DNA from: Aalborgiella sp963841045
Lineage (GTDB): Bacteria; Pseudomonadota; Gammaproteobacteria; Burkholderiales; Burkholderiaceae_C
Direction of reading: 5' to 3'
Assembly: GCA_963841045.1 (NCBI GenBank)
Contig: CAWJBD010000007.1
Span: 62,001 to 126,000, forward strand
Length of the DNA stretch: 64,000 nt
This document shows positions 35,169 through 43,793 of this stretch, in pieces. The position numbers were made by a program, and so were the translations under genes. Position 1 is the first letter of the stretch; each line of letters opens with the position of its first letter. The notes beneath the pieces were generated by a model. That model saw only the letters and a program-made list of their open reading frames with translations, searched no databases and was not told the origin of the DNA.

Positions 35169-37207
35169 TACTTGGCTGCTGTTGAAGACGATGCGGGTGC
35201 TTTCAGTGCGCCCGTTTTGAAAGCCTTTGATGCTGTTTGGTAGTACGCCACCGCTTCGTTGAGCAAACTGGGGTTAATGGCCGTTGGTGTCGCTGCCATG
35301 GTGACAGGGTCAACGCTGAAACTTTCCACTTCTTGCTTGGGCAAAAGCACAGTGAGGGTGTCGTTTTTCAAATAACCCAAAGCTTGGTAATTGCTGATAA
35401 ACGCACGTTGAGCTGCGGGCGCAGTGCTGAAAAACGATTGGCCAAAGAATTGCTCAACGCCCTTCACGCCCAGCACGTCCATCAGTGTGGGCGCAATGTC
35501 AATTTGGCTGACCAATGGGGTGAACACGCTGGGTTTGAGCAAGGCAGGCGCATAAAAAATAGCAGGGATGTGGTAGCCCGCAACAGGCAAACGCGTCTTA
35601 CCTGCTGCAGAGGCGCAGTGATCGGCAACGATGACAAAGAGCGTGTCTTTGAACCACGGTTTTTTAGATGCGTCTTTGATGAATTTACCGATGGCGTAGT
35701 CGGTGTACTTCACTGCACCCTCGCGCCCACCTGGTGAAGGAATGTCGATGCGATTGGCCGGGTAGGTGTAGGGACGGTGGTTTGACGTGGTCATGATTTG
35801 CGCAAAGAAGGGTTTTCCGCCCGTGCCCTTGTCGCTCTTGTCGTCTAAAGTGCGAATCACTTGGTCAAACAAATACTCGTCAGCCACGCCCCACACGTTT
35901 TCAAAACCGATTTCAGATTTCGGGATATCGGTGCGGTCAATCACGCGGTAATTGTTGGCGGCGTAATAGGCGTTCATGTTGTCGAAATAACCATAACCAC
36001 CATAGAAAAAGAAATTGGCAAAGCCTTGAGGTTTGAGCAGTTCGCCCATGGTGGACAAATGTTCGTTGCCTGGGCGGCGCACAATCGCTTGCCCAGGAAT
36101 GGGTGGTGTGCCTAAGGACAATGCCTCCAAACCACGCACGGTGCGTGTGCCAGTGGCGTACAAGCGTTCAAACTTCATGCCGTTTTTGGCCAGCTTGTCG
36201 AGTTCGGGAGTCAAGCCGATGCGCTCATTGTCAGCGCGGTACGAATCCATATAGGATGCCGACAAGCTTTCAACCGAAATCATGATCACGTTTTTTGGTT
36301 TGCTGCTGAATGGCGTCGAGTTGGACTGCGTGGTGGAGACAGGCTTGGCTTGCATGTCATCGCCCAAGGGTTTGCGTTTGACGCCCAAATCCGCCAACGC
36401 GGTGTTGGCCTGCTGTTGTGAGATGGTGCGGTAAAACTTGTCGTAATCCAATTCGTTGCGACGCTGCGCTGCCGCAATGGTGAACAAACCGTTGCCCGAC
36501 AATTCTGCGGCATATGCATTTTTGGTGTTCACATTGCTGCTCAATGCTGGCAGCATGGGCTGCTCCATTTGGTCAATGTTGCCGTAGTACATCAATGTGG
36601 CTGGCACGACCAATGCAAACAAAGCCAAGGCGGCACGCTGCAACCAGGTCACACCTTGTGCATCGGCACGCCTGATGGCAGACCAAATGAACATCAGCAC
36701 CAATGCCGCAACAGCGCCAATGCCTGTCAATATCCAGCCAACGGGGTAAGACTCGCGAATGTTGCCAATCACCTCTGAGGTGTAAATCAAATAGTCAAGT
36801 GCGATGAAGTTAAAGCGGGTTGAAAATTCCAGCCAAAAAGTGGACTCTGCCACTGCGCCAAACAGCAACAGTGCAATCGCCAACCAAAACCACACCATGC
36901 GCAAAACACGGTGCCAAGACTTGTCGCGCCACTTGTTAGGTAAGAGGGCCTCGTACAAACAAATGGGTGCAAGCAGCACGCTGATGACACACATGTCAAA
37001 CCAAAAGCCTTTGAGAAAAATCTCAGGCCATAAAGCCAAAGGCACAGCCTCAAACCCTTTGAACACCGTGCCATCAAATCCTGTAAAAATGGTCAAGCCC
37101 AAACGGGTGAGCGTGTAGATGCACAAGGCCACCAGCGCAGCGATGACTGGGATTTGGGGGATTGCTTGATAGGTATATGGTTTACGCATGGTGAACGAGT
37201 TTAACAA
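35168..37207 (-). CDS. LTA-synthase-family inner-membrane sulfatase-fold protein
   Basis: A 679-residue protein. Five N-terminal membrane segments lie within about residues 1-210, starting VIAALVALCIYTLTRLGL. A periplasmic sulfatase-fold domain follows, beginning NVIMISVESLSASYMDSYR near 300, with Glu as first metal ligand, then LYATGTRTVRGLEA holding the nucleophilic threonine, and FVIVADHCA with the Asp-His pair near 540. This is the phosphoglycerol or phosphoethanolamine transferase class rather than a true sulfatase. In Gram-negatives such enzymes modify osmoregulated glucans or lipid A. MRKPYTY at 37189 is an alternative start. It heads an operon with ybeY. Confidence 0.88.
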   Translation of the reverse strand: MLNSFTMRKPYTYQAIPQIPVIAALVALCIYTLTRLGLTIFTGFDGTVFKGFEAVPLALWPEIFLKGFWFDMCVISVLLAPICLYEALLPNKWRDKSWHRVLRMVWFWLAIALLLFGAVAESTFWLEFSTRFNFIALDYLIYTSEVIGNIRESYPVGWILTGIGAVAALVLMFIWSAIRRADAQGVTWLQRAALALFALVVPATLMYYGNIDQMEQPMLPALSSNVNTKNAYAAELSGNGLFTIAAAQRRNELDYDKFYRTISQQQANTALADLGVKRKPLGDDMQAKPVSTTQSNSTPFSSKPKNVIMISVESLSASYMDSYRADNERIGLTPELDKLAKNGMKFERLYATGTRTVRGLEALSLGTPPIPGQAIVRRPGNEHLSTMGELLKPQGFANFFFYGGYGYFDNMNAYYAANNYRVIDRTDIPKSEIGFENVWGVADEYLFDQVIRTLDDKSDKGTGGKPFFAQIMTTSNHRPYTYPANRIDIPSPGGREGAVKYTDYAIGKFIKDASKKPWFKDTLFVIVADHCASAAGKTRLPVAGYHIPAIFYAPALLKPSVFTPLVSQIDIAPTLMDVLGVKGVEQFFGQSFFSTAPAAQRAFISNYQALGYLKNDTLTVLLPKQEVESFSVDPVTMAATPTAINPSLLNEAVAYYQTASKAFKTGALKAPASSSTAAK

Positions 37208-37238
37208 GCTCAGATAAAGTTGACCTTAATGGGGCTTA

Positions 37239-40094
37239 TCAAAGATTCGGCGCCAATAAACGCGTTAGGTCTTTTTCCACCATACCGCGTCGTTGCACCA
37301 TGTCTTGCAACTGGTCCTCACCAATTTTGCCCACATTGAAATAGGTCGCTTCTGGGTGCGCCATGTAAAAGCCACTCACGCTGGCGGCGGGCGTCATGGC
37401 CAGGCTTGTCGTTAAAGCCATGCCAATTTCATCGCATTGCAAAAGCTTGAACATGTCGGCTTTGACGCTGTGGTCTGGGCAAGCAGGGTAGCCAGGCGCA
37501 GGGCGAATGCCTTGGTATTTTTCGGCTATCAAGTCCGTTGGCGATAACTTTTCATTTGCCGCATAGCCCCACAAATCGGTACGCACACGCTGGTGTAGCA
37601 TTTCAGCAAAGGCTTCGGCCAAGCGGTCTGCCAGCGCTTTGAATAGGATGCTGCTGTAGTCGTCCAACTGGGCTTGAAATTCTTTTTCTTTCTTCTCAGC
37701 ACCCAAGCCCGCGGTCACGGCAAACAGGCCAATGTAATCTTGCTTGGCAGAATTTATATGGTCTTTTTGGCCTGTAGCCGGCGTATTTATTGCCTGAGTT
37801 GCTATATTATTTGTAGCATTGCTGGTGCTGACTAATTTAGGCGCAATAAAGTCCGCCAAACAACGGCTGGGTCGCATTTGGCCATCAATCTCTTGTTTTT
37901 CAGTTTGTTGACGCAAGCCATACCAAGTCATGGCGACTTTGCTGCGCGACTCATCGGTGTAAATTTCGATGTCATCGTCGTTCACCGTGTTGGCAGGGTA
38001 AATCGCCATCACGCCATTGGCTTGCAACCAGCGACCTTCGATCAGGCGTTTGAGCATGGCTTGTGCATCGGCAAAAACGCGCGTGGCTTCAGCACCCACC
38101 ACTTCGTCTTTCAAGATGGCAGGGTAAGGACCGGCCAAATCCCAAGTTTGGAAGAATGGGCCCCAGTCAATGTAGTTGGCAATTTCTGCCAAGTCGAAGT
38201 TTTTGAAAACACGGCGACCGATGAATTTGGGTTGAACCGGCGTGTAGTTTTGCCAGTCAATGCGGGTTTTATTCGCCCTTGCTTGCGCAATCGACCACAG
38301 CGGTGTTTGTTTCTTGTTGGCGTGCTGGCTGCGTACTTTGTCGTAATCGGCGTTCAGTTCGGCGATGAATTTGTCCGCTTGGTCGCTGAGCAAGCCTTGC
38401 GCCACACCCACACTGCGTGATGCGTCAGGCACGTAGACCACAGGGCCATCGTAATGCGGTGCAATTTTGACCGCGGTGTGCACACGCGAACAGGTGGCGC
38501 CACCAATTAACAGCGGCATTTTGCGTAAACGGAAATAGTCGTCCTTTTGCATTTCGGATGCCACGTATTGCATCTCTTCCAAGCTGGGTGTGATCAATCC
38601 CGACAAACCAATGATGTCTGCACCCTGCGCTTTGGCTTCTTTCAAAATTTCGTGGCAGGGCACCATGACGCCCATGTTGACCACTTCAAAGTTATTGCAT
38701 TGCAGCACCACGGTGACGATGTTTTTGCCAATGTCGTGCACATCGCCCTTCACAGTGGCGATGACGATTTTGCCTTTGGCTTTCACGTCTTGTCCAGCTG
38801 CGGCTTGCTGGCGCTTTTCTTCTTCGATGTAGGGCACCAAATGCGCCACAGCTTGCTTCATCACGCGCGCGCTTTTCACCACTTGCGGCAAAAACATTTT
38901 GCCTTGACCAAACAAATCGCCCACCACATTCATGCCGTCCATCAAGGGGCCTTCAATCACGTGCAGCGGTCGACCACCTTTGGCGAGGATGGCTTGATAA
39001 GCTTCTTCAGTGTCTTCGGTGATGAAGTCGGTGATGCCATGCACCAGCGCGTGTGACAAACGTGCACCAACGGTAACGGGCGCGTCCGCTGTGCCACGCC
39101 AGGCGAGCTTTTGGCTGTCGTCTTTGGCAGCGCCCTTGGCAGTTTCGGCCACTTCAATGAGTCGCTCGCCCGCATCTTCACGGCGGTTCAGCACCACATC
39201 TTCCACGCGTTCGCGCAGCACGGGTTCCAGGTCGTCATACACGCCCACCATGCCGGCGTTGACAATGCCCATGTCCATGCCTGCTGCGATGGCGTGGTAT
39301 AAAAACACGGTGTGAATCGCTTCACGCACGGCGTCGTTGCCGCGAAAGCTGAACGACACGTTGGACACACCGCCAGATACTTTGGCGCCGGGCAGGTTTT
39401 CTTTGATCCAGCGGGTGGCGTTGATAAAGTCGACCGCGTAGTTGTTGTGCTCTTCAATGCCCGTGGCAATGGCAAAAATGTTCGGGTCAAAAATAATGTC
39501 TTCTGGCGGAAAGTCCACCTCATCCACCAAGATGCGGTAGGCGCGTTCGCAAATCTCAATTTTGCGATGGTAGGTATCGGCTTGTCCGGTTTCATCAAAT
39601 GCCATCACCACCGCAGCAGCGCCATAGCGCTTGACCAATCGCGCTTGGCGTTTGAATTCGTCCACGCCTTCTTTCATGCTGATGGAGTTGACAATGCCTT
39701 TGCCTTGCACGCAGCGCAAGCCAGCTTCAATCACACTCCATTTGGAGCTGTCAATCATCACCGGCACGCGTGAAATATCAGGCTCTGAAGCCATCAGGTT
39801 CAAAAACTTCACCATCGCCGCTTGGCTGTCCAACATGGCTTCATCCATGTTGACATCAATCACCTGTGCGCCGTTTTCAACTTGTTGGCGGGCTACGGCC
39901 AATGCGGCTTCGTATTCGCCATTCAATATCATGCGGGCAAAGGCTTTGGAACCGGTTACATTGGTGCGTTCGCCCACATTGACGAACAGCGTGTCTTCTT
40001 CTATCAGTACAGGCTCTAAGCCAGATAAGCGCATAGGCTGAACTGGTGCTGGAATTCCTTGGTTCATAGGGGCTGGATTTGAAATGGTTGTCAT
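37239..40094 (-). CDS. metH: Cobalamin-dependent methionine synthase lacking the homocysteine domain, with repeat insertion
   Basis: A 951-residue protein that starts at the methyltetrahydrofolate-binding domain (NVGERTNVTGSKAFARMI near residue 40), followed by the cobalamin cap, the B12-binding domain with DVHDIGKNIVTVVL near 450, and the reactivation domain with PAPGYPACPDHSVK near 905. The N-terminal homocysteine-binding domain of E. coli MetH is absent, as in the split enzymes of many Burkholderiales. Its partner is not in this window. Between ADFIAPK and DYIGLFAVTAG lies an extra segment of about 30 residues, of which NIATQAINTPATGQK comes from repeat copy 9. ATG 40094 is preferred over GTG 40103 because GGGTGA precedes it. 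Regulated by the SAH riboswitch upstream. Confidence 0.94.
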   Translation of the reverse strand: MTTISNPAPMNQGIPAPVQPMRLSGLEPVLIEEDTLFVNVGERTNVTGSKAFARMILNGEYEAALAVARQQVENGAQVIDVNMDEAMLDSQAAMVKFLNLMASEPDISRVPVMIDSSKWSVIEAGLRCVQGKGIVNSISMKEGVDEFKRQARLVKRYGAAAVVMAFDETGQADTYHRKIEICERAYRILVDEVDFPPEDIIFDPNIFAIATGIEEHNNYAVDFINATRWIKENLPGAKVSGGVSNVSFSFRGNDAVREAIHTVFLYHAIAAGMDMGIVNAGMVGVYDDLEPVLRERVEDVVLNRREDAGERLIEVAETAKGAAKDDSQKLAWRGTADAPVTVGARLSHALVHGITDFITEDTEEAYQAILAKGGRPLHVIEGPLMDGMNVVGDLFGQGKMFLPQVVKSARVMKQAVAHLVPYIEEEKRQQAAAGQDVKAKGKIVIATVKGDVHDIGKNIVTVVLQCNNFEVVNMGVMVPCHEILKEAKAQGADIIGLSGLITPSLEEMQYVASEMQKDDYFRLRKMPLLIGGATCSRVHTAVKIAPHYDGPVVYVPDASRSVGVAQGLLSDQADKFIAELNADYDKVRSQHANKKQTPLWSIAQARANKTRIDWQNYTPVQPKFIGRRVFKNFDLAEIANYIDWGPFFQTWDLAGPYPAILKDEVVGAEATRVFADAQAMLKRLIEGRWLQANGVMAIYPANTVNDDDIEIYTDESRSKVAMTWYGLRQQTEKQEIDGQMRPSRCLADFIAPKLVSTSNATNNIATQAINTPATGQKDHINSAKQDYIGLFAVTAGLGAEKKEKEFQAQLDDYSSILFKALADRLAEAFAEMLHQRVRTDLWGYAANEKLSPTDLIAEKYQGIRPAPGYPACPDHSVKADMFKLLQCDEIGMALTTSLAMTPAASVSGFYMAHPEATYFNVGKIGEDQLQDMVQRRGMVEKDLTRLLAPNL
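37763..37825 (-). repeat. Dispersed palindromic repeat, copy 9, inside metH
   Basis: Plus strand reads TTTTTGGCCTGTAGCC, then GGCGTATTTATTGCCTGAG, then TTGCTATATTATTTGTAGC. In metH sense it is in forward orientation and encodes NIATQAINTPATGQK. The frame is the same as in the MFS gene, and the consensus TAG is CAG. The core from 37768 to 37790 is a perfect consensus match. Confidence 0.95.
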
Positions 40095-40140
40095 AAAGGT
40101 CACCCAGGCAAATGTCGTTTACATATGTCATGTATTTAGC

Positions 40141-40240
40141 GGGTGAGCGCCGTTGCAAACCCGAACGCACAAGGCATTGAGGTTACAAACCAAGCCTCAC
40201 GCTATGCAAATGATTGCAGCGTTGCAACGCTCCTTGGTAT
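40141..40240 (-). promoter_or_regulatory. S-adenosylhomocysteine (SAH) riboswitch upstream of metH
   Basis: Read on the minus strand, the leader contains CCAAGGAGCGTTGCAACG, then AGCGTGAGGCTTGG, then a variable hairpin (GGTTTGTAACC and neighbours), and finally GTTTGCAACGGCGCTCACC. These match the conserved blocks of the SAH riboswitch. P1 pairs CCAAG with CTTGG, and the GAGCG of the 5' block can pair with CGCTC in the 3' block to form the pseudoknot. The 3' end lies about 46 bases before the metH ATG, near the ribosome site. Known SAH riboswitches turn on expression when SAH builds up, which suits methionine synthesis and SAH recycling. Confidence 0.87.
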
Positions 40241-40279
40241 GTGGAGGCTTAATTATCGCTGAAGTTAGTGTGTTGACGC

Positions 40280-41182
40280 TCAAGTGCTGGGCTTGGTTTC
40301 GCTGGAAGAGATAATGCCAGTGATGTAACTGGGCAGTTGTGCACCACAGTCTTTGCAGTAATGGGCATCTGGCAAATGCCCCTCGCTCAAGCATTCTGGG
40401 CAAGACCGGGTGGTGGGTATCGCTTTATCGTTACGGTACTTTTCAGCCGTCATCTCACTGGTGACTATGCCTGTGGGCACAGCCAAAGTGCCCCACCCCA
40501 TTAACATGATGACAGATGCGATAAAGCGCCCAATGTCGGTTTTGGGGGTGATATCGCCAAAGCCAACCGTGGTGATGGTTGTTATAGCCCAATAAATCGA
40601 TGTGGGGATGCTGGTAAAGCCATTTTCTGGTCCTTCAACCACATATAACAAGGTGCCCAGTATCAAAACCACCATCATGACCACTGACAAAAACACCGAT
40701 ATTTTGCGACGACTGGCTTTAAGCGCATGTCCCAGTACTTGAAACTCAGATAAATAGGCCGTTAAGCGGAAAATTCTGAGAACACGAATCAATCGCAAAA
40801 TGCGCACATCGATCAGTGCATGCGCTTCAGGAAACAGCATTGCCAAGTAAGTTGGCAAAATTGAAATCAAATCAACCAAACCATAAAAACTGGTCGCGTA
40901 GCGCAAAGGGTGCTTTGAGCTGTAGAGCCGAAGCACATATTCCAGAGTGAACAGCAGGGTGAATATCCATTCGAGTACCTTCAGCGGTGCACCGAAATGC
41001 GCGTGGATACCTGGCACGCTGTCCATGATCACAACACCGACGCTGGCCAATATAAGGGCAATGAGCCAGCGATCAAAAAGCATGCCGGCTTTGGTATCTG
41101 CTTCAAAAATAATGGTGTAAATTTGTAAGCGCAAGCTGTTCATTGGCTTTTGGGTGGCTGTGCGTGAAGTTTGTTTAGGCAT
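40280..41182 (-). CDS. Voltage-gated-type potassium channel with C-terminal zinc ribbon
   Basis: A 300-residue channel subunit. Voltage-sensor-like helices S1-S4 span about residues 30-160, with S4 positives every third residue in RILRLIRVLRIFRLTAYL. The pore helix and K+ filter TTVGFGD are in AITTITTVGFGDITP near 215. S6 follows (ASVIMLMGWGTLAVPTG). The C-terminus carries CPEC-x(13)-CKDC near 265-285, a four-cysteine zinc-ribbon pattern that is unusual for such channels. ATG 41182 is chosen. A TTG at 41236 would add 18 residues. It would form tetramers in the inner membrane. Confidence 0.85.
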   Translation of the reverse strand: MPKQTSRTATQKPMNSLRLQIYTIIFEADTKAGMLFDRWLIALILASVGVVIMDSVPGIHAHFGAPLKVLEWIFTLLFTLEYVLRLYSSKHPLRYATSFYGLVDLISILPTYLAMLFPEAHALIDVRILRLIRVLRIFRLTAYLSEFQVLGHALKASRRKISVFLSVVMMVVLILGTLLYVVEGPENGFTSIPTSIYWAITTITTVGFGDITPKTDIGRFIASVIMLMGWGTLAVPTGIVTSEMTAEKYRNDKAIPTTRSCPECLSEGHLPDAHYCKDCGAQLPSYITGIISSSETKPST

Positions 41183-41271
41183 TGTTAAGGCAGGGTTTGC
41201 TTGCAGTTTAAACGACGAGTCAAAAGCCGGAATCAATTTTGCCCAAGTTTACAGGAGCAGCCAAGCTTGTA

Positions 41272-42177
41272 TCAGTTGAGCAGTGCCATGGTGTCCTTCA
41301 TCACTCGCGCATCAAACGCCATGCTCACATGGCCTTGGGCTTTAACCAAGCGGTTGTCCGCGCCATCCAGCATGGCGGTGGAGGTGGGGGCGACGATGTT
41401 GTCACAACTGGCGTACCAGCACACAAATTTGGCGCGGCGTTCGGCTGATTCGGTCTTGGCCAGTGCTGTGACCCACTCTCCCAATCGGCGCATCTGCACC
41501 GTATTGACATGCTTGCCGATGAACATGGCGACTTCTAAAGACAATTGTGTACCCGAATGCGGCGTGCCTATGGTGATGACACGGTGCACTAGCGCGTCGG
41601 CATTGGGTGTGACACGCATCCATGCGCGTGCGGCCAAGCCGCCCATGCTGTGACAAATCAATGTCGGTGCTTGCCCAGTTGCGGCTGTAACTTTGGCAAT
41701 GGCGTCCTCTACGGTCTGTGGGTATTCGTCAATGGAACCAAAAATCGGCTCCAAGCTGACCGATACAAATGCTCTTTGCTGCGCTTGCAGCGCACGCATC
41801 CACGGCATCCAAAAGCCACGGTTGCACATAAAGCCGTGGATGAACACCACACCGCGTTTAGTGGTATCAACACCGGTTAAGTTATCGGCAATGCTTTGGT
41901 GGCGAAATGGTTGCCACCACATGAAAACACGCTGTGCAGCACGTGCTTCGCGCAGCCAAGCCTTGCCCAGCTCTACCCACGTGGCGCGGGGCGCTGGGTC
42001 AGTTCGATTCCAATAGTGAATCAATAAAAACAACAAGCCAAGGTAAAACGCAGACAAAGCCGCCAACGCCAATACACCAGTTACAAATAAGGTTAAGGAC
42101 GGCCAAACCAGTAACAGCCAAACGGCCAGTAAGGCTAAATACCCAAAGACAGTGGTTTTTTGTAAGCGTGCAATCAT
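41272..42177 (-). CDS. Membrane-anchored alpha/beta hydrolase (lipase-like)
   Basis: A 301-residue protein with two N-terminal membrane segments (YLALLAVWLLLVWPSLTLFV and ALAALSAFYLGLLFLLIHYW). The hydrolase domain starts VVFIHGFMCNRGFWMPWM near 112, with nucleophile elbow CHSMGG near 190, a ITIGTPHSGTQLS segment near 222, and candidate acid/histidine in MLDGADNRLVKAQGHVSMAF near the C-terminus. The pattern resembles triacylglycerol lipases of the LipA/EstA type that act on the periplasmic side or at the membrane. It is divergent from tldD by 33 bases. Confidence 0.83.
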   Translation of the reverse strand: MIARLQKTTVFGYLALLAVWLLLVWPSLTLFVTGVLALAALSAFYLGLLFLLIHYWNRTDPAPRATWVELGKAWLREARAAQRVFMWWQPFRHQSIADNLTGVDTTKRGVVFIHGFMCNRGFWMPWMRALQAQQRAFVSVSLEPIFGSIDEYPQTVEDAIAKVTAATGQAPTLICHSMGGLAARAWMRVTPNADALVHRVITIGTPHSGTQLSLEVAMFIGKHVNTVQMRRLGEWVTALAKTESAERRAKFVCWYASCDNIVAPTSTAMLDGADNRLVKAQGHVSMAFDARVMKDTMALLN

Positions 42178-42210
42178 GCAAGCATTGTGCCCTAAGCCTA
42201 CAATGGTGGC

Positions 42211-43791
42211 ATGATTTCTAGACTCTCCACTCCAATACCTTCTACTTCAACCATGCCCGCAACAACGCTGAACGGGCAATCCGCAGCTGAACAGCTGATG
42301 CAACAAAGCAAGCGTCCTGCTCCTCAAGGTTCTGCAACCGAACAGCGCATCGCGATCGCCAAAAAATTGTTGCTCACACCCTTTGGTTTAACCGAGTCCC
42401 ATTTGGCACGCGCATTGAACGAAATACGTGCGCACAAGGTAGATGATGCCGATTTGTACTTTCAAACCACCCGCTCTGAAGGGTGGAGCTTGGAAGAAGG
42501 CATCGTGAAAACCGGCACTTTCAGTATTGACCAAGGCGTGGGCGTGCGTGCTGTCAGTGGTGAGAAAACCGCGTTTGCGTATTCGGATGATATTTCCATG
42601 GCATCGCTCTTAGATGCAGCCCGCACTGTCAGGTCAATTTCGGCTGTAGCCGGCAACAAATCTGCCAAGATAGCTATAAAATCTATAGCTAAAAGTCGTT
42701 CACTCTATTCTGATCTGGACCCCATTGCCACCTTGGACAGCGCCAGCAAAGTAAGCTTGTTGGAAAAAGTAGAAAAGATGGCCAGAGCCAAAGACCCACG
42801 TGTCAAACAAGTCATGGCCAGCTTGGCCAGCGAGCACGACGTGGTACTGGTGGCGCGTGCCAATGGTGTGCTGGCGGCTGATGTGCGTCCTCTGGTGCGC
42901 TTGAGCGTGATGGTGATTGTGGAGCAAACCATCAAAGGTCAATTGCGCCGTGAAACAGGCTCCGCTGGCGGCGGTGGTCGCTTTGGTTTGGGATATTTTG
43001 ATGATGCGCTGATGCAAGATTATGTGAACCAAGCGGTTCACTCCGCGCTCACCAATTTAGAATCTCGTCCCGCTCCAGCGGGTGTGATGACAGTGGTGCT
43101 GGGCGCAGGCTGGCCGGGCATTTTGTTGCACGAAGCGATTGGTCATGGATTGGAAGGCGACTTCAACCGCAAAGGCTCCAGTGCATTCAGCGGCAAAATT
43201 GGCAAACGTGTGGCGGCCAAAGGCGTCACCGTGTTGGACGACGGCACGCTGCCAGACCGGCGTGGTTCGCTGAATGTAGACGACGAAGGCAACGCCACTC
43301 AGCGCAATGTGTTGATTGAAGACGGCATTTTGAAAGGCTATATCCAAGACAGCATGAACGCACGCTTGATGGGTGTGAAGCCTACCGGCAATGGCCGGCG
43401 CGAAAGCTACGCCCACACGCCCATGCCACGCATGACCAATACCTATATGCTGGGGGGTGACAAAGAACCTGCAGAAGTGATTGCCAGCATTAAAAAAGGC
43501 TTGTACGCCAGCAATTTTGGCGGCGGTCAGGTGGACATTACCTCAGGCAAATTTGTCTTTTCAGCATCCGAAGCGTATTGGGTGGAAAACGGCAAAATTC
43601 AATATCCCGTCAAAGGCGCCACGCTGATTGGCAGTGGACCAGAATGTTTAAAACAGGTCAGCATGATTGGCAATGACGTGAAGCTCGACAGCGGCGTGGG
43701 CACTTGTGGCAAAGAGGGACAGAGCGTGCCCGTGGGGGTGGGGCAACCGACGCTGCGAATTGATGGTTTGACTGTGGGTGGGACGGTTTAA
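42211..43791 (+). CDS. tldD: Metalloprotease TldD with repeat-derived insert
   Basis: A 526-residue zinc peptidase that works with TldE/PmbA in peptide maturation and degradation. The metal site HEAIGHGLEGDF with H-x(3)-H is near residue 310. GRRESYAHTPMPRMTNTYM near 395 and ITSGKFVFSASEAYWVENG near 450 are family blocks. The N-terminal 50 residues are longer than in E. coli. Residues about 142-163 (SAVAGNKSAKIAIKSIAKS) are encoded by repeat copy 10 between LLDAARTVRSI and LYSDLDPIATLDS. The gene is followed 2 bases later by gloA. Confidence 0.94.
   Translation: MISRLSTPIPSTSTMPATTLNGQSAAEQLMQQSKRPAPQGSATEQRIAIAKKLLLTPFGLTESHLARALNEIRAHKVDDADLYFQTTRSEGWSLEEGIVKTGTFSIDQGVGVRAVSGEKTAFAYSDDISMASLLDAARTVRSISAVAGNKSAKIAIKSIAKSRSLYSDLDPIATLDSASKVSLLEKVEKMARAKDPRVKQVMASLASEHDVVLVARANGVLAADVRPLVRLSVMVIVEQTIKGQLRRETGSAGGGGRFGLGYFDDALMQDYVNQAVHSALTNLESRPAPAGVMTVVLGAGWPGILLHEAIGHGLEGDFNRKGSSAFSGKIGKRVAAKGVTVLDDGTLPDRRGSLNVDDEGNATQRNVLIEDGILKGYIQDSMNARLMGVKPTGNGRRESYAHTPMPRMTNTYMLGGDKEPAEVIASIKKGLYASNFGGGQVDITSGKFVFSASEAYWVENGKIQYPVKGATLIGSGPECLKQVSMIGNDVKLDSGVGTCGKEGQSVPVGVGQPTLRIDGLTVGGTV
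42635..42700 (-). repeat. Dispersed palindromic repeat, copy 10, inside tldD
   Basis: Reads CAATTTCGGCTGTAGCCGGC, then AACAAATCTGCCAAGATAGC, then TATAAAATCTATAGC. In tldD sense the element is reversed. The peptide VAG-x(3)-A-x-IAIK-x-IA matches what the consensus gives in its one fully open reverse frame (VAGVFIAYIAIKYIA). The TATAG...CTATA inner stem is preserved although the middle has diverged. Confidence 0.78.
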
Positions 43792-43793
43792 GC

